Shown in pieces: positions 1 to 12,800 of a stretch of DNA of 64,000 nt. The stretch covers positions 5,098,001 through 5,162,000 of the forward strand of contig NW_024881278.1 of NCBI RefSeq assembly GCF_018691265.1, read 5' to 3'. Position 1 is the first letter of the stretch; each line of letters opens with the position of its first letter. This stretch comes from Tyto alba (taxonomy: Eukaryota > Chordata > Aves > Strigiformes > Tytonidae). Under the pieces are notes generated by a model that did no database searches, had not been told where the DNA came from, and saw only the letters and a list, made by a program, of their open reading frames with translations. A program made the translations under genes and the position numbers.

Positions 1-1122
1 TGTCATTAGTACCCGCTGCTCGTTTCAGCTCTGCCAAGCAAATACCACCAGTATTCAGGTTTCTTCCCGTCACAACAAAAACCTCTTTTGGGGTGTGGGA
101 ATGAGGCGTCGGTGGTTTGACCACTCCGGCCGTTCGGCGGGCGCTCTGCGGGACACATCCCGCCTCACATCGCCCACCGAGTCCAGGCACGTTGGGGGGG
201 GGGTTTCTCTTCCACCAGGGACCCCAGGACAAGCCGAGTTAGGCAGTGTGGTAGGTGCAGAGGCACAGACCTCGCTGTCACACAGATCGTTATTACACGG
301 ACACGGGCTGGGAGCCGTCACCTTTCAGTTGTCTGAAAATCGGCCATGTGGCCGTGTTCTCCTCTGCAGCCAGTGGGGAGACATGGGATCCTTCCAAGAA
401 AAATTTATCCTCTGGTTCTTAAGCAGAATGAACCAGCTTGTGAAAATACCCGCTTGTTTTCTTGTTTTCTGGGCTGGTAGAAGCCGTCTAGCTAGTCACG
501 ACTAAATACCACTTCTAGACCAATCAAACTATACAAATCAATCTTGTCCAAAGAGCGATGACAGTAGAGTGTTCTTTGATGCCCTGAATCACCTATTGGC
601 TCGTTGTTTGTCATGCTCTTCTGATGGGAACTGTTTCTGATGGGAACTGTAGCATTATTAATATTTACTGTAGGTTGTGTTTCCTTACAAAGCCTACTGG
701 GAATGTGTGTGGTTTGCTGTTGCTCAGTGTATCCCTTAACTCTTTCATGGTCTAGGTAACAATGGTGCTTGGTTTAATAATGAAGATTACCCTTTAAAAA
801 TTCTACCCTGTTTTTAAAAAAAGGTATTTACAACCTTTAAGTGCTGTAGCTGAGCAGATGAAAATGTAAGACGTTAATAAAACAGCCTGACTACAAGACC
901 AGAACTAAAGCCAGCTCTTTAGGTTTTTTTACATTTCACAAAAATACTGTACGAAATGCACTGCAGAAGCCTCACAGACAGCAGGTCTTTCCGATTATAA
1001 AAAATGCTTAGGAAGCAGTCTTATAAAATGAGACTGCACCTGGGTATTACTCCTGTCAGGAAGCGAGTTATTTCCAACAAAATTCACACCCAGTAATAAC
1101 TTCTTCTCTCGTAAAATTGCAG
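1..1122 (+). other. USP34: USP34 intron (partial), no gene seen
   Basis: This stretch lies upstream of the first recognisable USP34 exon and ends in an ordinary acceptor, AAAATTGCAG, at about 1113-1122. Its first 350 bases are moderately GC-rich and contain a G run near 193-202. The open frames there have no recognisable protein content. I take it as intron sequence of the gene that continues beyond the left edge of the window. Confidence 0.75.
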
Positions 1123-1902
1123 GTGTGCTAGTTGCATATGAAGGGTTGCCGCTTCACCTCGCGCTATTCCCCAAACTATGGACCGAGCTCTGTCAGACTC
1201 AGGTAAGAGTCACGTGAGTTTGAGAACTGAGGGAGTGGGAACACAGGCAAAACATGACGAACGTCACTCAGAGATTAACTCGTAAATTGTAACTGGTGGG
1301 CATTGTTTAATCATTCAGAAAACACTAGTATTTTGAATAGAAAATCCCTCTGTTTATGCCACCTGTCATCAGATAAAACCTGATAAAGCAGGTATAAAAA
1401 TGGGGTGAATTGTATTTGCTCCCAGTATGCACCCAGTCCTGCAAAAACTTAACGCAGCAACTTCACACAGTGCACAGCACTGGCGGGGTGGCCGATGTTT
1501 TGTACTGCGTGCTCTACAAGAGCTACTTCATCCTGCCTCTCTGAATTTCCAGCTTTTTTACGTAGCGCGAACGCTGGTATGATGAAATAAAACTGGGGAG
1601 ATCTCTAAGTCGCCGTGTGCCCAGTGCAAGGAGGGGCTTTTGCAAGAGGGGCCTGGAGTTGGCTCACAGATGAGGAGCCGCTGGCCCGTCCCATCTGTAC
1701 TGACTGTGGTAACCGGACATTCCTACAGAATCAACTTCATAAACGGGAAATGTGAAATTCTAACTGACAATAATTGATTTGTACAAATGACTGGTACCTG
1801 GTAGACCTGAAATACTTTTATCAGTAAGAATGGACCAGTATGAATTAGGACAGTGGGCCTGGTTAGATGCTGCAGTGTTGTACCCCAGTGATGACTTTGA
1901 AC

Positions 1903-1957
<55 letters not shown>

Positions 1958-3969
1958 GTCCGCCATGTCAAAGAACTGTGTAAAGCTCCTCTGTGAAGAT
2001 CCAGTTTTCGCAGAATACATAAAATGTATTCTGATGGATGAAAGGACCTTTCTTAACAACAACATTGTATATACCTTTCTGACCCATTTTCTTCTGAAGG
2101 TACGTGGTCTTTTATCAATCATTTCCATTTCAAGAAGCGCAGCCATACAGGCTGTTTCACTTTGGGATAACTCCTTTCACAGTTCCATTTTTCTGTGGTT
2201 TAAAAAAACGTATGTTCTTTTCACAGGTCCAAGGGCAGGTGTTTTCTGAAGCAAACTGTGCCAACTTAATCAACACTCTAATTACAAACCTAATAAATCA
2301 GTATCAAAGCCTAGAATCTGACTTGAGCAACCAGAGAGTTGAAATTTCCAAAGCAAGCTCTACTCTAAATGGGGTGAGTCTTTTCTAGGCCCTTCCAACA
2401 CCGGCATCATTTAGGAGGCAGCTTATTTTCTGTGGAACTCGAGGGCCGCGTGCCAGGGTCCAGCTGAAGAGGGGCGGGCATTGTTAGCTCAGCTCTGCGT
2501 GTGAGCTGGGCGCCTGGTGAGAGCCTGGGAGGCAACGTCACCGCCCGGCTGGGAAGGGTTAAGCCCTGCCAACAAAGTAGTCATAAATCTACAGAGCAGC
2601 GATCTGAGCAACACGAGGCTGTAAAGCAAGTGATGCCAAGTGCAGTAGAGTTAATGGTAGAAAGCGAAAGACTTTTGTCCTGCAGTGAGCAGCACAGTAT
2701 TGTCATCATCTCGGGACAGATCTGCAAATTAGTAGTGAGTGGGAAAATTTCAGTAGCGTAAGTAGATTTAGGATTTGATCTTTTGGATGTTGAGAACACA
2801 CTGAAGCCTCTGCTTATTGCGCAGATGTCTCTGCGTGTAGGATTAACCAAAGTCCGAGTTTGGAGGAAGGCTAATGAAGTTTGTTTACTTCTCTGTTTTT
2901 AGGACCTCCGAGCGCTCGCCTTGCTGCTCTCAGTGCACACTCCCAAACAGCTCAACTCGGCCCTGATTCCAACTTTACAAGAGCTTTTAAACAAATGTCG
3001 AGCTTGTCAACAGCAGAGGAACTCATTACAAGAGCAAGAAGCCAAAGAAAGAAAAACTAAAGGTTTGCCTTTTCTGGTGGGGTCACTCTAACTAAGGCTT
3101 TACGGGCTTTTACAAAAGGAACAAAACGCGTTGTTTTCTTACCACTGCAGGGCGGGCCGCTTCTTGGCTCCGATCCCCAACACTACACAAGAAATGTTGT
3201 TTCATTACAGAGCTCAGGGTCTAGGCGATGGCATGAGTGTTCTGTGTGGACGTACTGTGTTTAATAAGGAAAAGGGAAATAAGTGAAAGGCCTATTGCTT
3301 GGATGTGTGGCATGGAAAAGGTGCGTTTTCCCTAAGTGAGTTTTCCTTTTCCTTCCAGATGATGAAGGAGCTACTCCTGTGAAGAGAAGACGGGTCAGCA
3401 GTGATGAGGAGCACACTGTAGATAGCTGCATCAGTGATATAAAAACTGAACCCCGGGAGGCCTTGACCCCAACAAGCACTTCAGACAACGAGACGCGGGA
3501 CTCTTCGATCATTGACCCAGGCACTGAGCAAGACCCTCCTTCCCCAGAGAACAGTTCTGTCAAGGAGTACAGAATGGAAGTTCCATCTTCATTTTCAGAA
3601 GACATAATGTTAGCGACGCGGTCACAGCACACGGAAGAGCAGTCAGGAAGTGGTAAATTTGAAGAATGCAAAGAATATAAAGACCTGCAGACTTCCAAGG
3701 ATTCCATTGGAGCTGAGGAGGACTCGGAGTTCCCTTCCACATCGATTTCAGCAGTTTTATCTGACCTCGCAGATTTGAGAAGCTGTGATGGTCAAGCCTT
3801 ACCATCCCAGGACCCTGAAACTAGTTTATCAATCAGTTGTGGCCATTCCAGAGGACTTTTTAGTCACATGCAGCAGCATGACATTTTAGACATCCTGTGT
3901 AGGACCATTGAGTCGACGATTCATGTGGTCACAAGGATATCTGGAAAAGGAAACCAAGCTGCTTCTTGA
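1123..3969 (+). CDS. USP34: USP34 C-terminus (last five coding exons, 3' partial gene)
   Basis: This is the C-terminal ~378 residues of ubiquitin-specific peptidase 34, a giant (~3,500 aa) cysteine deubiquitinase. The USP catalytic domain lies upstream, outside the window. Predicted exons are 1123-1202, 1959-2099, 2227-2373, 2903-3062 and 3359-3969. All have GT-AG ends and consistent phases (1/0/0/0/1). Recognised stretches include LVAYEGLPLHLALF, CEDPVFAEYIKCILMDERTF, LRALALLLSVHTPKQLN and the terminal STIHVVTRISGKGNQAAS before TGA; these match USP34 from memory. The last exon holds a basic patch, TPVKRRRVSSDEE, that could serve as a nuclear localisation signal or phosphosite. It also holds IKTEP, which fits the psi-K-x-E SUMO consensus. 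The rest is Ser/Glu-rich and probably disordered. The gene enters from the left and converges on AHSA2. A 48-bp CT repeat forms the pyrimidine tract of the second exon here. Confidence 0.93.
1906..1953 (+). repeat. (CT)24 microsatellite serving as splice-site pyrimidine tract
   Basis: An uninterrupted run of about 24 CT dinucleotides ends five bases before the first coding base of the USP34 exon at 1959. The remainder of the acceptor is ACCAG. The repeat therefore is the polypyrimidine tract of a constitutive 3' splice site. Confidence 0.9.
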
Positions 3970-4148
3970 CATTAGATGGAGCATGTCTGCTTTTAAGTCT
4001 TTTTTTTTTCCCCCCCCACCCCCTTTCTTCCTCCAAAATGCTGTTTGTATAAGTTTTGCTTATTTCTGTTTTGTGCTTCAGTTTGTCCAGTGCTCTCTGC
4101 TTGAATGGCAAGATAGATTTATACGCTTAATTCTTGGTCAGGCAGAAC

Positions 4149-4220
4149 TCAGATTTTCTTTTTTTTCTTTTTTTTCTTTTTTTTTCTTTTTCCTCCCCCC
4201 CCCCCCCCCCCCCCCCCCCC
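4149..4220 (+). repeat. T-rich then C-rich homopolymer tract in the USP34 3' UTR
   Basis: Runs of T interrupted by single C are followed by a C run of about 24 bases. Such a block is prone to slippage, so its exact length in the assembly is uncertain. Confidence 0.85.
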
Positions 4221-4580
4221 GCATCTACCGTACACTTTCTTAAAGGGCAATCAGATAATGGGTATGTTTTATGTAATTAAGAGTTCACTGTAGTGGCTTT
4301 CATTTAATATGGCTGTCTGGGAGAACAGGGCCTCCTTGCCCTGTATGATGTAATTTAAACTTATGGCATTTTTACTGTGTATAATATGGTGTCCTCTGTG
4401 CCAGTTTTGTACCTTATAATAGAGGCAGATTGCCTCAGATCGCTGTGGTTCTTATTATCAAAATTAAGTTTACTTGTATACTAAACAACCACAAGAAATT
4501 TGATTCTGTAAAGAATCCTCTTTAGCTGTGGCCTGGCAGTATATATATGGTGCTTTATTTAACAGAATACCTGTGGAGGA

Positions 4581-4586
4581 AATAAA
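4581..4586 (+). terminator. USP34: USP34 poly(A) signal AATAAA
   Basis: A canonical hexamer lies about 610 bp after the stop codon and is followed by a T-rich downstream region. It is the first AATAAA after the USP34 stop. Confidence 0.7.
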
Positions 4587-4609
4587 GCACACTTGATGTA
4601 AAATTAATT

Positions 4610-7600
4610 GTTTTATTTTTATTGACATGATCAATTGCTATTCTGTGCACTTCATTAAACTGATTGTGATGACTTTTCATTTGTTTATATTATGTTGCTT
4701 TTAGTCTTTGCTTTTCTCATCAAAGACAACTTCAAAAATGAAACGGCTGCAGAGAGAAATGACGATGATGATCAAATGTATATAATTGATGTAAATCTCG
4801 GTCCTTTTCTGGTTTACTTTGCATGAATGTTCAGTCACGCAGCTGAGAGGTGGTTGTTTACTTGGTTGCCCCCCGATGTCAGAACAGGAAGTGGGGGCAG
4901 AAGCCAGTGGGACTTTTCAGTTCTGTTCCTCAGCTTTAACCTGTGTTGGTCACGTTTTCCTCCCGCACCACTTGCAGACTTGCTTCCTCTTCCCCTGTAC
5001 CCCTGCTGCCCCCCGGGCCCGCTCCACCCGGGCGCTCACCTGCTTTCTTGACAATTCTGCACCCTCGGAACTGCCGCAAGGACTTTACCACCTTTCCCTG
5101 TCACATCTCTTCCTGTTATTTCTGAGCAATGTCCCTTTCCTATGTGATCTTTTGGACTGTCAATGATACTGGTTTTAATATCTGATTAAACTCCATTTTC
5201 AGCTTCATTTTCCAGTTGCTTAGCTCATTTGTTTTTCTATTGTCTTCATAACACATCTATCTTGGCCTTTTTTCTTCCAAATGCCTTCATTCCGTCTGCC
5301 ATTTAATGTAGTTTAGCATCATCTGCTTCTCCACAATTCTACTATGTGATGCTTCTGTGACTCCTCTTACTCCCTTTGAATCTACTCTCATTTTTTTTAA
5401 CCTTCTGTACTTAATAATTTCTGTCTTGGAAGTCTACACTTTCTGTTCCCCTTTATTAGCACTTTTATCCCTGCGCTGACGGACACTAGATTGATGCTGG
5501 TGAGTGCCTAAGTTGGTCTCCTCATTGTTCAGACACGAAGTAATGATGTTTTCACTCTCTTTAGAAATGATTTTACTATCCTTTCTGATTAACTTCTCCA
5601 TAGATTGTAATTTCAGAGAAATCATCAACAGCTCCGAGTCAAAACTTCTACCCAATGAAGCCCAGAATTCATCTACCAAGGCCTGGACCAAGCCTGTGAA
5701 GTTGCGGTTGGGTTAAGATGTCTTTAGGAAGATACTGCCCTATTGATCTAAAAATCTTCAAGCGATCAAGCAACCATCATAACCCTCTGGTGAGCAGTCT
5801 GAGTTAGTTACGAGCGTGCATCTGCTTTTTGGTGTGTTGCCTGACTTCAGCTTTCAGCTCTTGCACGGTGTTGGCCTTAGCTCCTCCCCTACAGGATGAG
5901 CTCACGCCCTAAGTCTGTTACTGAAGAGTGGGATTCTATCTTCTGTGATGTGTTTTTCTCATTATTTCAAGCCCTCTTTTTGAAGTATACTAAGTACAAA
6001 CAGTATTTAATAATTATTTTATAAATGATGCACAAGGAAGTAATATACTTTTTTTTTTTCTCTGTTCCCACACGAACATTTGCCCTTCTGTGTTCAGCTG
6101 ATCACTGGCTACCAGCTGGGTCCTTGATGTTATTTTTAGCATGTCTTCCCCTACAGACCCGTAAATGTGATTTGCAAATGCCATTAGTGGCAATTTTGTA
6201 CTTGATTTCAAATTCTTTTCTCGCAAATACATGAACGGCCATTTAGAATCCCCCTAGAAGTCCATTTATATTTTCCCCTAACAAGGCCTCTTGCAAGTTA
6301 CGATTCTGTTACACTTGGGAGGGGTACGCTGGGTTTGGCGGCGCTCTAAGCGAAGCACCTTTACGCCGTCACATGCACATCGTACATACAAGCTACGTTA
6401 GCCCGGCCCGTTCCCTTGGCGCTCTCCTCAAAAAGCTAAACCCATGTTGGTTAGCTTCAGTGAAATTATTATCCTGTTTTTCTAAACTGACTGACTTTAA
6501 TACTAACTTTTCTATTATTTTACTCAAAAATGATGAAGATTACCAGGATCATTCTTACTGCTCTTCCCTTACATTACCTTTGACTTTCCCCCTTAAGCAT
6601 TCCTGCAATTTTTACTAATTTTTTGCCAGTATTCATTTTTTTAGAGCAAACATAAGGAGTACCTGCACAACCTTGTCTCCTCTTCCATATCCTTGTGTCT
6701 GTTTATCTTGTTCTCTCATTTTACACATTCTCCAAGTCATGATTTCTTCCCTAGTATCCCCCTTCTTTAAGTTTTCTGATTTGTGTTTCTTTGCCTTCAA
6801 GAATCCTTTTTTTTTTTTTAGTCCCTCTTTGAAAACCCCACTTTTAACTGGCTTCTTCAGTCTCTTAAGGCTTTTTATTCTCTTCCATGGCTCATCCCAC
6901 CTCCCATTTAACCCCTTCAAAATTCAGCTTTGAAAATACCTTCTCCTTCCCCTGCCCTTGCAGCACAACCTGCCAGCCTCTGCCTGCTTGGACTCACACT
7001 GTTCAGACAGTCCTCTCCTCTGATTTTTGGCTGTGGTCTTAGAAATCTTGTCTTTCACATTTAGTTATTTTTTCTTTCGGCTTTCTCATACAGCAGGTCG
7101 TTGTCCAGAATCTTACATTATGAAAGTGCTACAAGGTAAACAAAACTTGTCTTATCCTGCTTCATACTGCTCGCTCTCCCTGGAACATCATCTTAAAACA
7201 TATCAATTCCAGTAAATTTGAGCATATTTCCAACAAACTCTCTACATCTGTCTCCCCTCCTGCTGTTTTCTCTTTCGTTATACTGGGAAAGTTTTAGGAC
7301 AGGGAAGTCTTCACGGGGACTTACTTAGATAACACACTATGATACTGTAATTTCATTACGCATGACATGACAGTATTGTTATCATCAAACCATTATTAAA
7401 TTCTAATTCCTGAACTCTGCTTCTTCCAGCTCAAGGCCTGAGGATAACAGGTAGCTTAACATTCTTTTGTTTTACTAAGCTCATGGAGAGTCTATGAGAA
7501 ATTTTAGCACTCTGGAGTAAATGTGTCTGCCCTACCCCCTTTATGCTAGGGCTGGCTGATAGTGCTACATCTTCTCCTGAAGGCTACCTCCTACAGCTGA

Positions 7601-8840
7601 AATGGACTTCTCCGTGGCGTATCTCACTTCCAGATTAACAGTGTGCGGAAACTGAACTTTCAGGTCAGCAATACCATGCTAATGCCAGCACATACAGTGA
7701 AGATGGGAAGAATGCAGGAATGCTGGTGAAGCAAAAAGAAAAAATATCTTTTGGGGTTTTTTTTTTCACCTGCAAGGACAGTCAGGCAGGGGCTGCTTGT
7801 GGGTGTGAAAGCTGCCTGGCTGCTGCTTACGTGAGGCTGGCCTACAAGCAGGATCACAGGGTAGGTACATCACGTTTTTAACTTCAGCGAGCTTGTACCT
7901 ATTACCCAACTTACAGCTGTGCAGGCACGAGGGAACAAGACCACCACTGAAGAAGACATGTCCCCTTCAGTTCACTACCCTTTCCTGAAAGAGGACGTGA
8001 GGGCTGGCTGGGGCTGTCCCTCCCCGCAGCAGCTGCCGAGTTTTCTGGGGGTCTTGGCTGCCCCACACCTAGGAGCGAGCACTGCGACACTGGGAACACA
8101 AGTAAGTCACTTATTTTCTAACACTGGTGCCTGGCACTTGGTCCAGCTGAACACTCCGCTAGTGGAAGGAGACAAGAAAATTCAGAGTAGCAAAACATAC
8201 ACATAGTGGGTGCTTGTGCCCCTACGCTGGAAGAGGGTTTTAGTCAGGAGGGAGAAGGGGTGAGCCATACCTCCCAGAGGAGCTCTTGTAACGGCCTCCC
8301 CTCCCACTGAATTGTCACAAAATCTCTTGGATTGTCTACACACCAAACTGCTTAGTCTGATCGCCATCTGAAACCCAGATCTTCTGGTTTTATTTAAAGG
8401 TTGCCCCTTTGTCAAACAATACTCTAAATCGTTTTTGTACTCAGAATGACAGGCTTGGTCCTTGAATATTTACCCAAAATGGTAACTAAGTTTCAAACAT
8501 TTCGAAAAACAAAGATGTCGTAAAACATGTTTCTCAAGGGGCTTTTCTCCACCCTCCCGGTAACCAGTCCGTGCATCTGTCCTGCCACTGCACTGTGTGT
8601 TCCTGTTAGCACAACAAACCTCACCTAAGTTCACGGGGGGTAACTGACTGCAAACTTGTCAGGGAAGACCTTGCCTGTAGAAAAGAGCAGCACATCTTTC
8701 TCTTCTGGCTGATGTAAGCTTAAGGGTGGTAAGGGTGCCACATACTGGTGTCCTGTAAAAATAAAATATATAGGACTTAACTTCTATACAGACTCACTTA
8801 GTTTGGCAGTGTCAGTTAATGGAGAAAATGAACTGCATGT
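4610..8840. other. Convergent intergenic region, no gene recognised
   Basis: This region lies between the USP34 and AHSA2 3' ends. The plus strand is strongly pyrimidine-rich from about 4900 to 7300, with many short T and C runs. Open frames of 60-115 codons occur on both strands (for example minus 5434-5691 and plus 7919-8206), but none shows a family signature or plausible exon structure. An old transposon is possible but I cannot name one. Confidence 0.5.
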
Positions 8841-8852
8841 AAAATCATGTAC

Positions 8853-8858
8853 TTTATT
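8853..8858 (-). terminator. AHSA2: Candidate AHSA2 poly(A) signal AATAAA
   Basis: Read on the minus strand, TCAATAAAGT lies about 945 bp beyond the AHSA2 stop. It is the first canonical hexamer I found downstream of that stop. An upstream variant signal could be used instead, and another TTTATT occurs near 8388. Confidence 0.45.
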
Positions 8859-9728
8859 GAGCCAACCATGTTTTCCAAAGGTAGTCTGCCCTTTTTGGGG
8901 CAATTTGTTTCAAATTGCATATTTAATTCATACACTTTTTATAAAGCATTTGAGAATTAAGTTATCCTTGCTAACCTCAATGTGGTTTAAGAGTAACAAT
9001 TCTTTACTTCCCATAGCCCAACCACGCTCCTGTCAAACTTCTCTAACAAACAGTTGCTCACTTTAATTTGAGCTACAGAATGGCAGAGGGCCATAAATCA
9101 GTTAACAGGAAGGTTTTCAGAACTGCAAAAGGAAAGCATTGTTACGGTTTGTTTCTTCCAAAATAAATTTCACACTGAGGTCAAGTAAGGGAGTACAGTG
9201 CATGCAGACTCGCTAGTGGTAACCATCATACCAACCACAATTACATGACATTGTTAATCATTTTTCCCTAAAACTGTCCACAGAGTTAGAAACAACATCA
9301 GTCTGCAGTTGAAGCAGTCTGAAGAAATATTTGAAGAGGCTGTAAGCTATCTCCCCCCAAATTTCTTGAAAGAGCCAACGTATCAGCAGTTTTTCAAGCC
9401 CTTTCAGCTCACCTCTGATGGGAAGCCCATTTCCTGGAGGGGTTCAATTTTGCCACTTTATACAACGAATAATAAAGAACTGCAAATGCTTCCTATTGAT
9501 TCATGTAGCTTACCTACTGCTGACGGCAGTACTTTACTGCAGCTGAATCATTATTACTCTCTGAAGTTGCAAGCAAGCAGAACAGAGAACTCTTTCCTCA
9601 GGTAGAGCTGTTTATATACATAGTCTGACTTATTCGCCAACCTCATTCACTAAAAATCCATAAATAATGCTTAAATTATATACAGTATCATATGGGTCTT
9701 TAGTCTTCCCACAAATAAATTACTTTTT

Positions 9729-9747
9729 AAAAAAAAAAAAAAAAAAA
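9729..9747 (+). repeat. A homopolymer tract (about 19 A)
   Basis: This is a simple A run on the plus strand inside the putative AHSA2 3' UTR, where it reads as a T run in the transcript. I see no adjacent target-site duplication that would mark it as a retroposon tail. Confidence 0.8.
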
Positions 9748-9801
9748 CAAATGTTAACAAAGTATAAAAAGTAATGCCCTAACAAAACTACAGTGCTGTT
9801 A

Positions 9802-12800
9802 TCATTCCATGTCATCTTTGGATTGCTGCAGTAAAATACGTATTTCTTCAAAATACTGCTTCTTCCAACACTGTCTTGTACTATCTTCATTAGAGACGGG
9901 AACTCCTTTGCACTCTAACTGCAGTTCTGTTTGAGCAGCCATGTCCTTGAAAGTCAAAGCAACCACTGCATAGTGTTCTAAAGGAAGAAAATAAGACATT
10001 TCAATAAAGCGTTTTTTAAAGGATTACATTTGTTGTTCCTAATTCTGTATCTGCTTTTGCCTGTGTCTGAGCGAAGCCTCTTTTCGCAGGTGCCAACCGC
10101 TGCGGCCATCAGGCTGTTCTCCAAAGACCACAGGCAAGTGAGCTTCCAGGCAGCAAGGCTGCAGCTGTTGTCACCTTTGTTCCTCCTCCTGCCAGCGTGG
10201 AGCCTCCATTAGAGGTCCCCAAAAAGACTCACCCTCAGGCCAGCTTCTACACCTCCACTTCAGGACAATTCTTTGGCTTGGGACCTGGAAGAAGGTTCTC
10301 CCCATTAGTGTTTGAGATAACTCAGATTACAGCTACTCAATGCTAATTCACCCCTGAAAACTAAGGAGAGGAGCATTCTCTTCTGTAATAGTAGGCACAT
10401 GCATGTAAACAATACAACCATTGGGTTTTGTTTTTTTCAATAAACTGTTTTCAGCAAGCCCTCAGCTTTGCTACATTCCACCGTTTTGTTTTCTCTAGGG
10501 GAAAAGGTCAGGCTGATTGATTAGTTACTAAACATAAGCCACTAGTTTTCTTGCAGACCTTGAAATGGGCACCAGCAAGGGCCATGTTTTCACCTCAGAA
10601 ATCTGTAAGCATGACAGAGCAGGCCCGTGATTTGCTGTTAAGCAATCCAGCCTGCGGAAAAACGATTTACAGCCTGCCACTGCCTCGCGTGGGAAGGCTT
10701 CAGCGTATGCATTCAGTCAGCTCAAGTCTGGGCCTGGTTTAGACCATTGTTTTCACTAAGCTGTTAGGTTTCTATTGTGACTGTTTCATCTAAATAGTTC
10801 CTTAACTAATTGCAAAGGTTGATGAATGTAACTGACTTCCCTCCACTTCCGCAATGGGATGTTACCACCGAAAGCCAATCTCAGGTGTAACAGTTCTGCA
10901 GTCTGTTTCCAAACGGAGCCCTTTCTGGAGTCAACAACAAATTTTTTTAGGTTGAATTATGAATCCAATGTCCCAAGACTTTGCTTTTTAAAAAACTGTC
11001 CAGTTGTGATACTTACTGCCTGTTATCTGGATGGATGTAAGATACCAAGTCTAAGCTCAGCAACTGTGAAAATGGTTTTTCAGAGGTTTCAAAAATGGAG
11101 CTGAACTCTAATTATCAATTTTCCCTTCTATTAGCCAGGGAGAGTGTAACATTTGCCCTGCTTAGAACAGAGATCATTTCTCCAGTTACAAGAATTGATA
11201 CGGATTTGAGAGATAAACCTGCTTTCTCAATCCTCCTAGTAAAAAAGAGTGGTGCTGAGATTCCTCCCTCAGTGCAGGTCATGAGGTGGAGTCATTGCCT
11301 GCTCTTTGGATGGGGAAGGAAAACCACACAACATAATAGCAATTTTTGGGCTTCGAAACAGAGGAACTGAAGATGCGTTAGAGAAGCTGAAATGTCAGAA
11401 ACATGCTACATTTTAGCTCAGAGAAGCAGCTACCACCCCTCCACTCCCCATTTTTAAAGTGCAAAGTAGGAGCTTTTTACCAATTCTGCATATTCACCGC
11501 TGACACAGCCATCGAACATCTGAAGTTTGCCTCCTTTCTCAGCTTCGATCACAGCAGGACATTTAGAAAACTTCTGTACCAACTAGCAAAAGAAGATTGC
11601 AGCATGTGTCAGTTAACTACCAATCTACAGTGACACATAATGCACCGTATTACGAGACAAGGGAGGTTTGCTGAAGAAATTAACTGAACTGTAATATACG
11701 TAAGAATCTTCAAGCACTAATAAGGCTTTTCATTTTATACAGCACTCCACGGAGATCTGTGGTCATAGCAGGGACCAGTGTGGTGACAGAATTAGAACAG
11801 ACATGCTGAGAAACCAGTAGTGGTAAATACAAAGACCAGTAAAGACTCAGCTGTCTGCAAGGGGCACGGACAAAGCACCTACATACGTACACATACACAC
11901 ATAAGCTGCGACTGGCTGGTGTTAGATTTGGAAACGAGGGAAACAGAGCAGCAGCTCTAGGAAAGTGCAGAAAAGCTGCTGAGAGCCAGTGTTGTTTCCC
12001 AATAGTAGCACTGGGATTGCAATCTAAAGTTCTCTGATACCAGTCCAGGGTCTTTTGAAGGACACAAACCCTAAATTAGTGATATTTCATACGTTATAAG
12101 CAACAGCATCATCGATCACATCCAATAGTTAGCCAAAGTAAGCTGTGGATAACAACAGTGCCATGACCGAGCACTTTGGGCTCCTGAATGACAAGTGCCT
12201 CCATAAAAAAGCAAAGGTCTTCCTCACTACCAAAGGAGAGCGTGTCTGAGCTGCACACAAACTACATAAAGATGCAACTTCACTTTGCTTCGTTGGCTTT
12301 TCTTCCTATCAAGGTAACAGCTGGCAAAAATACCAGTCTGAGCCACGCTAATAAGCTCTCATTAAAAAAATAAAAGTGGAATGATCCTACTGCCACCTTC
12401 TAGTGCTTGCTGATTGCTATCGCAAGAACATGACCGAGGTCAGCTGCCTCGCCTCTGTTCCTCAGTAGGAGACCCCGCTGACACGCTGCTTCAGCAACCG
12501 TCAACTCCTTTTGCATTTTCACCACTGAAATTCCTCTGTGGCTTAAAAGGTGAAGCTATTCAGCAAAACTTGAAGAGCAAATGATGACAATTGGAATTAC
12601 AAGTACTTTGTGAAGTTACAAAGAAAGGGCAGCTCATGAAGCCTTCAGCTTCTGAACGATCATGTCTCTCCATTTAACAAACTTCAGGAGTGTTATCTGC
12701 ACTTAACACTATCAATGTGACACATTTATTACTGACACAACTGTTCAGATATAGCAGCATCCACATTACGCTGTGTTGCCTACTGAAAGGATCACTTACC

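Larger units (their letters stand above)
3970..4605 (+). other. USP34: USP34 3' UTR
   Basis: The sequence from the TGA to the probable cleavage site is AT-rich. It contains a mixed T/C homopolymer block at about 4149-4220, which ends in a run of more than 20 C. The 3' end is set by AATAAA at 4581-4586. A longer alternative UTR cannot be excluded. Confidence 0.7.

Noticed and set aside
1723..1971. Arg-Glu repeat protein on the minus strand
   Set aside because: The repeated Glu-Arg run is simply the translation of the CT microsatellite.
5434..5691. 85-codon minus-strand frame in the USP34-AHSA2 intergenic region
   Set aside because: Its composition is protein-like, but there is no recognised domain, no ATG at the open-frame start, and no splice partners or poly(A) signal tied to it.
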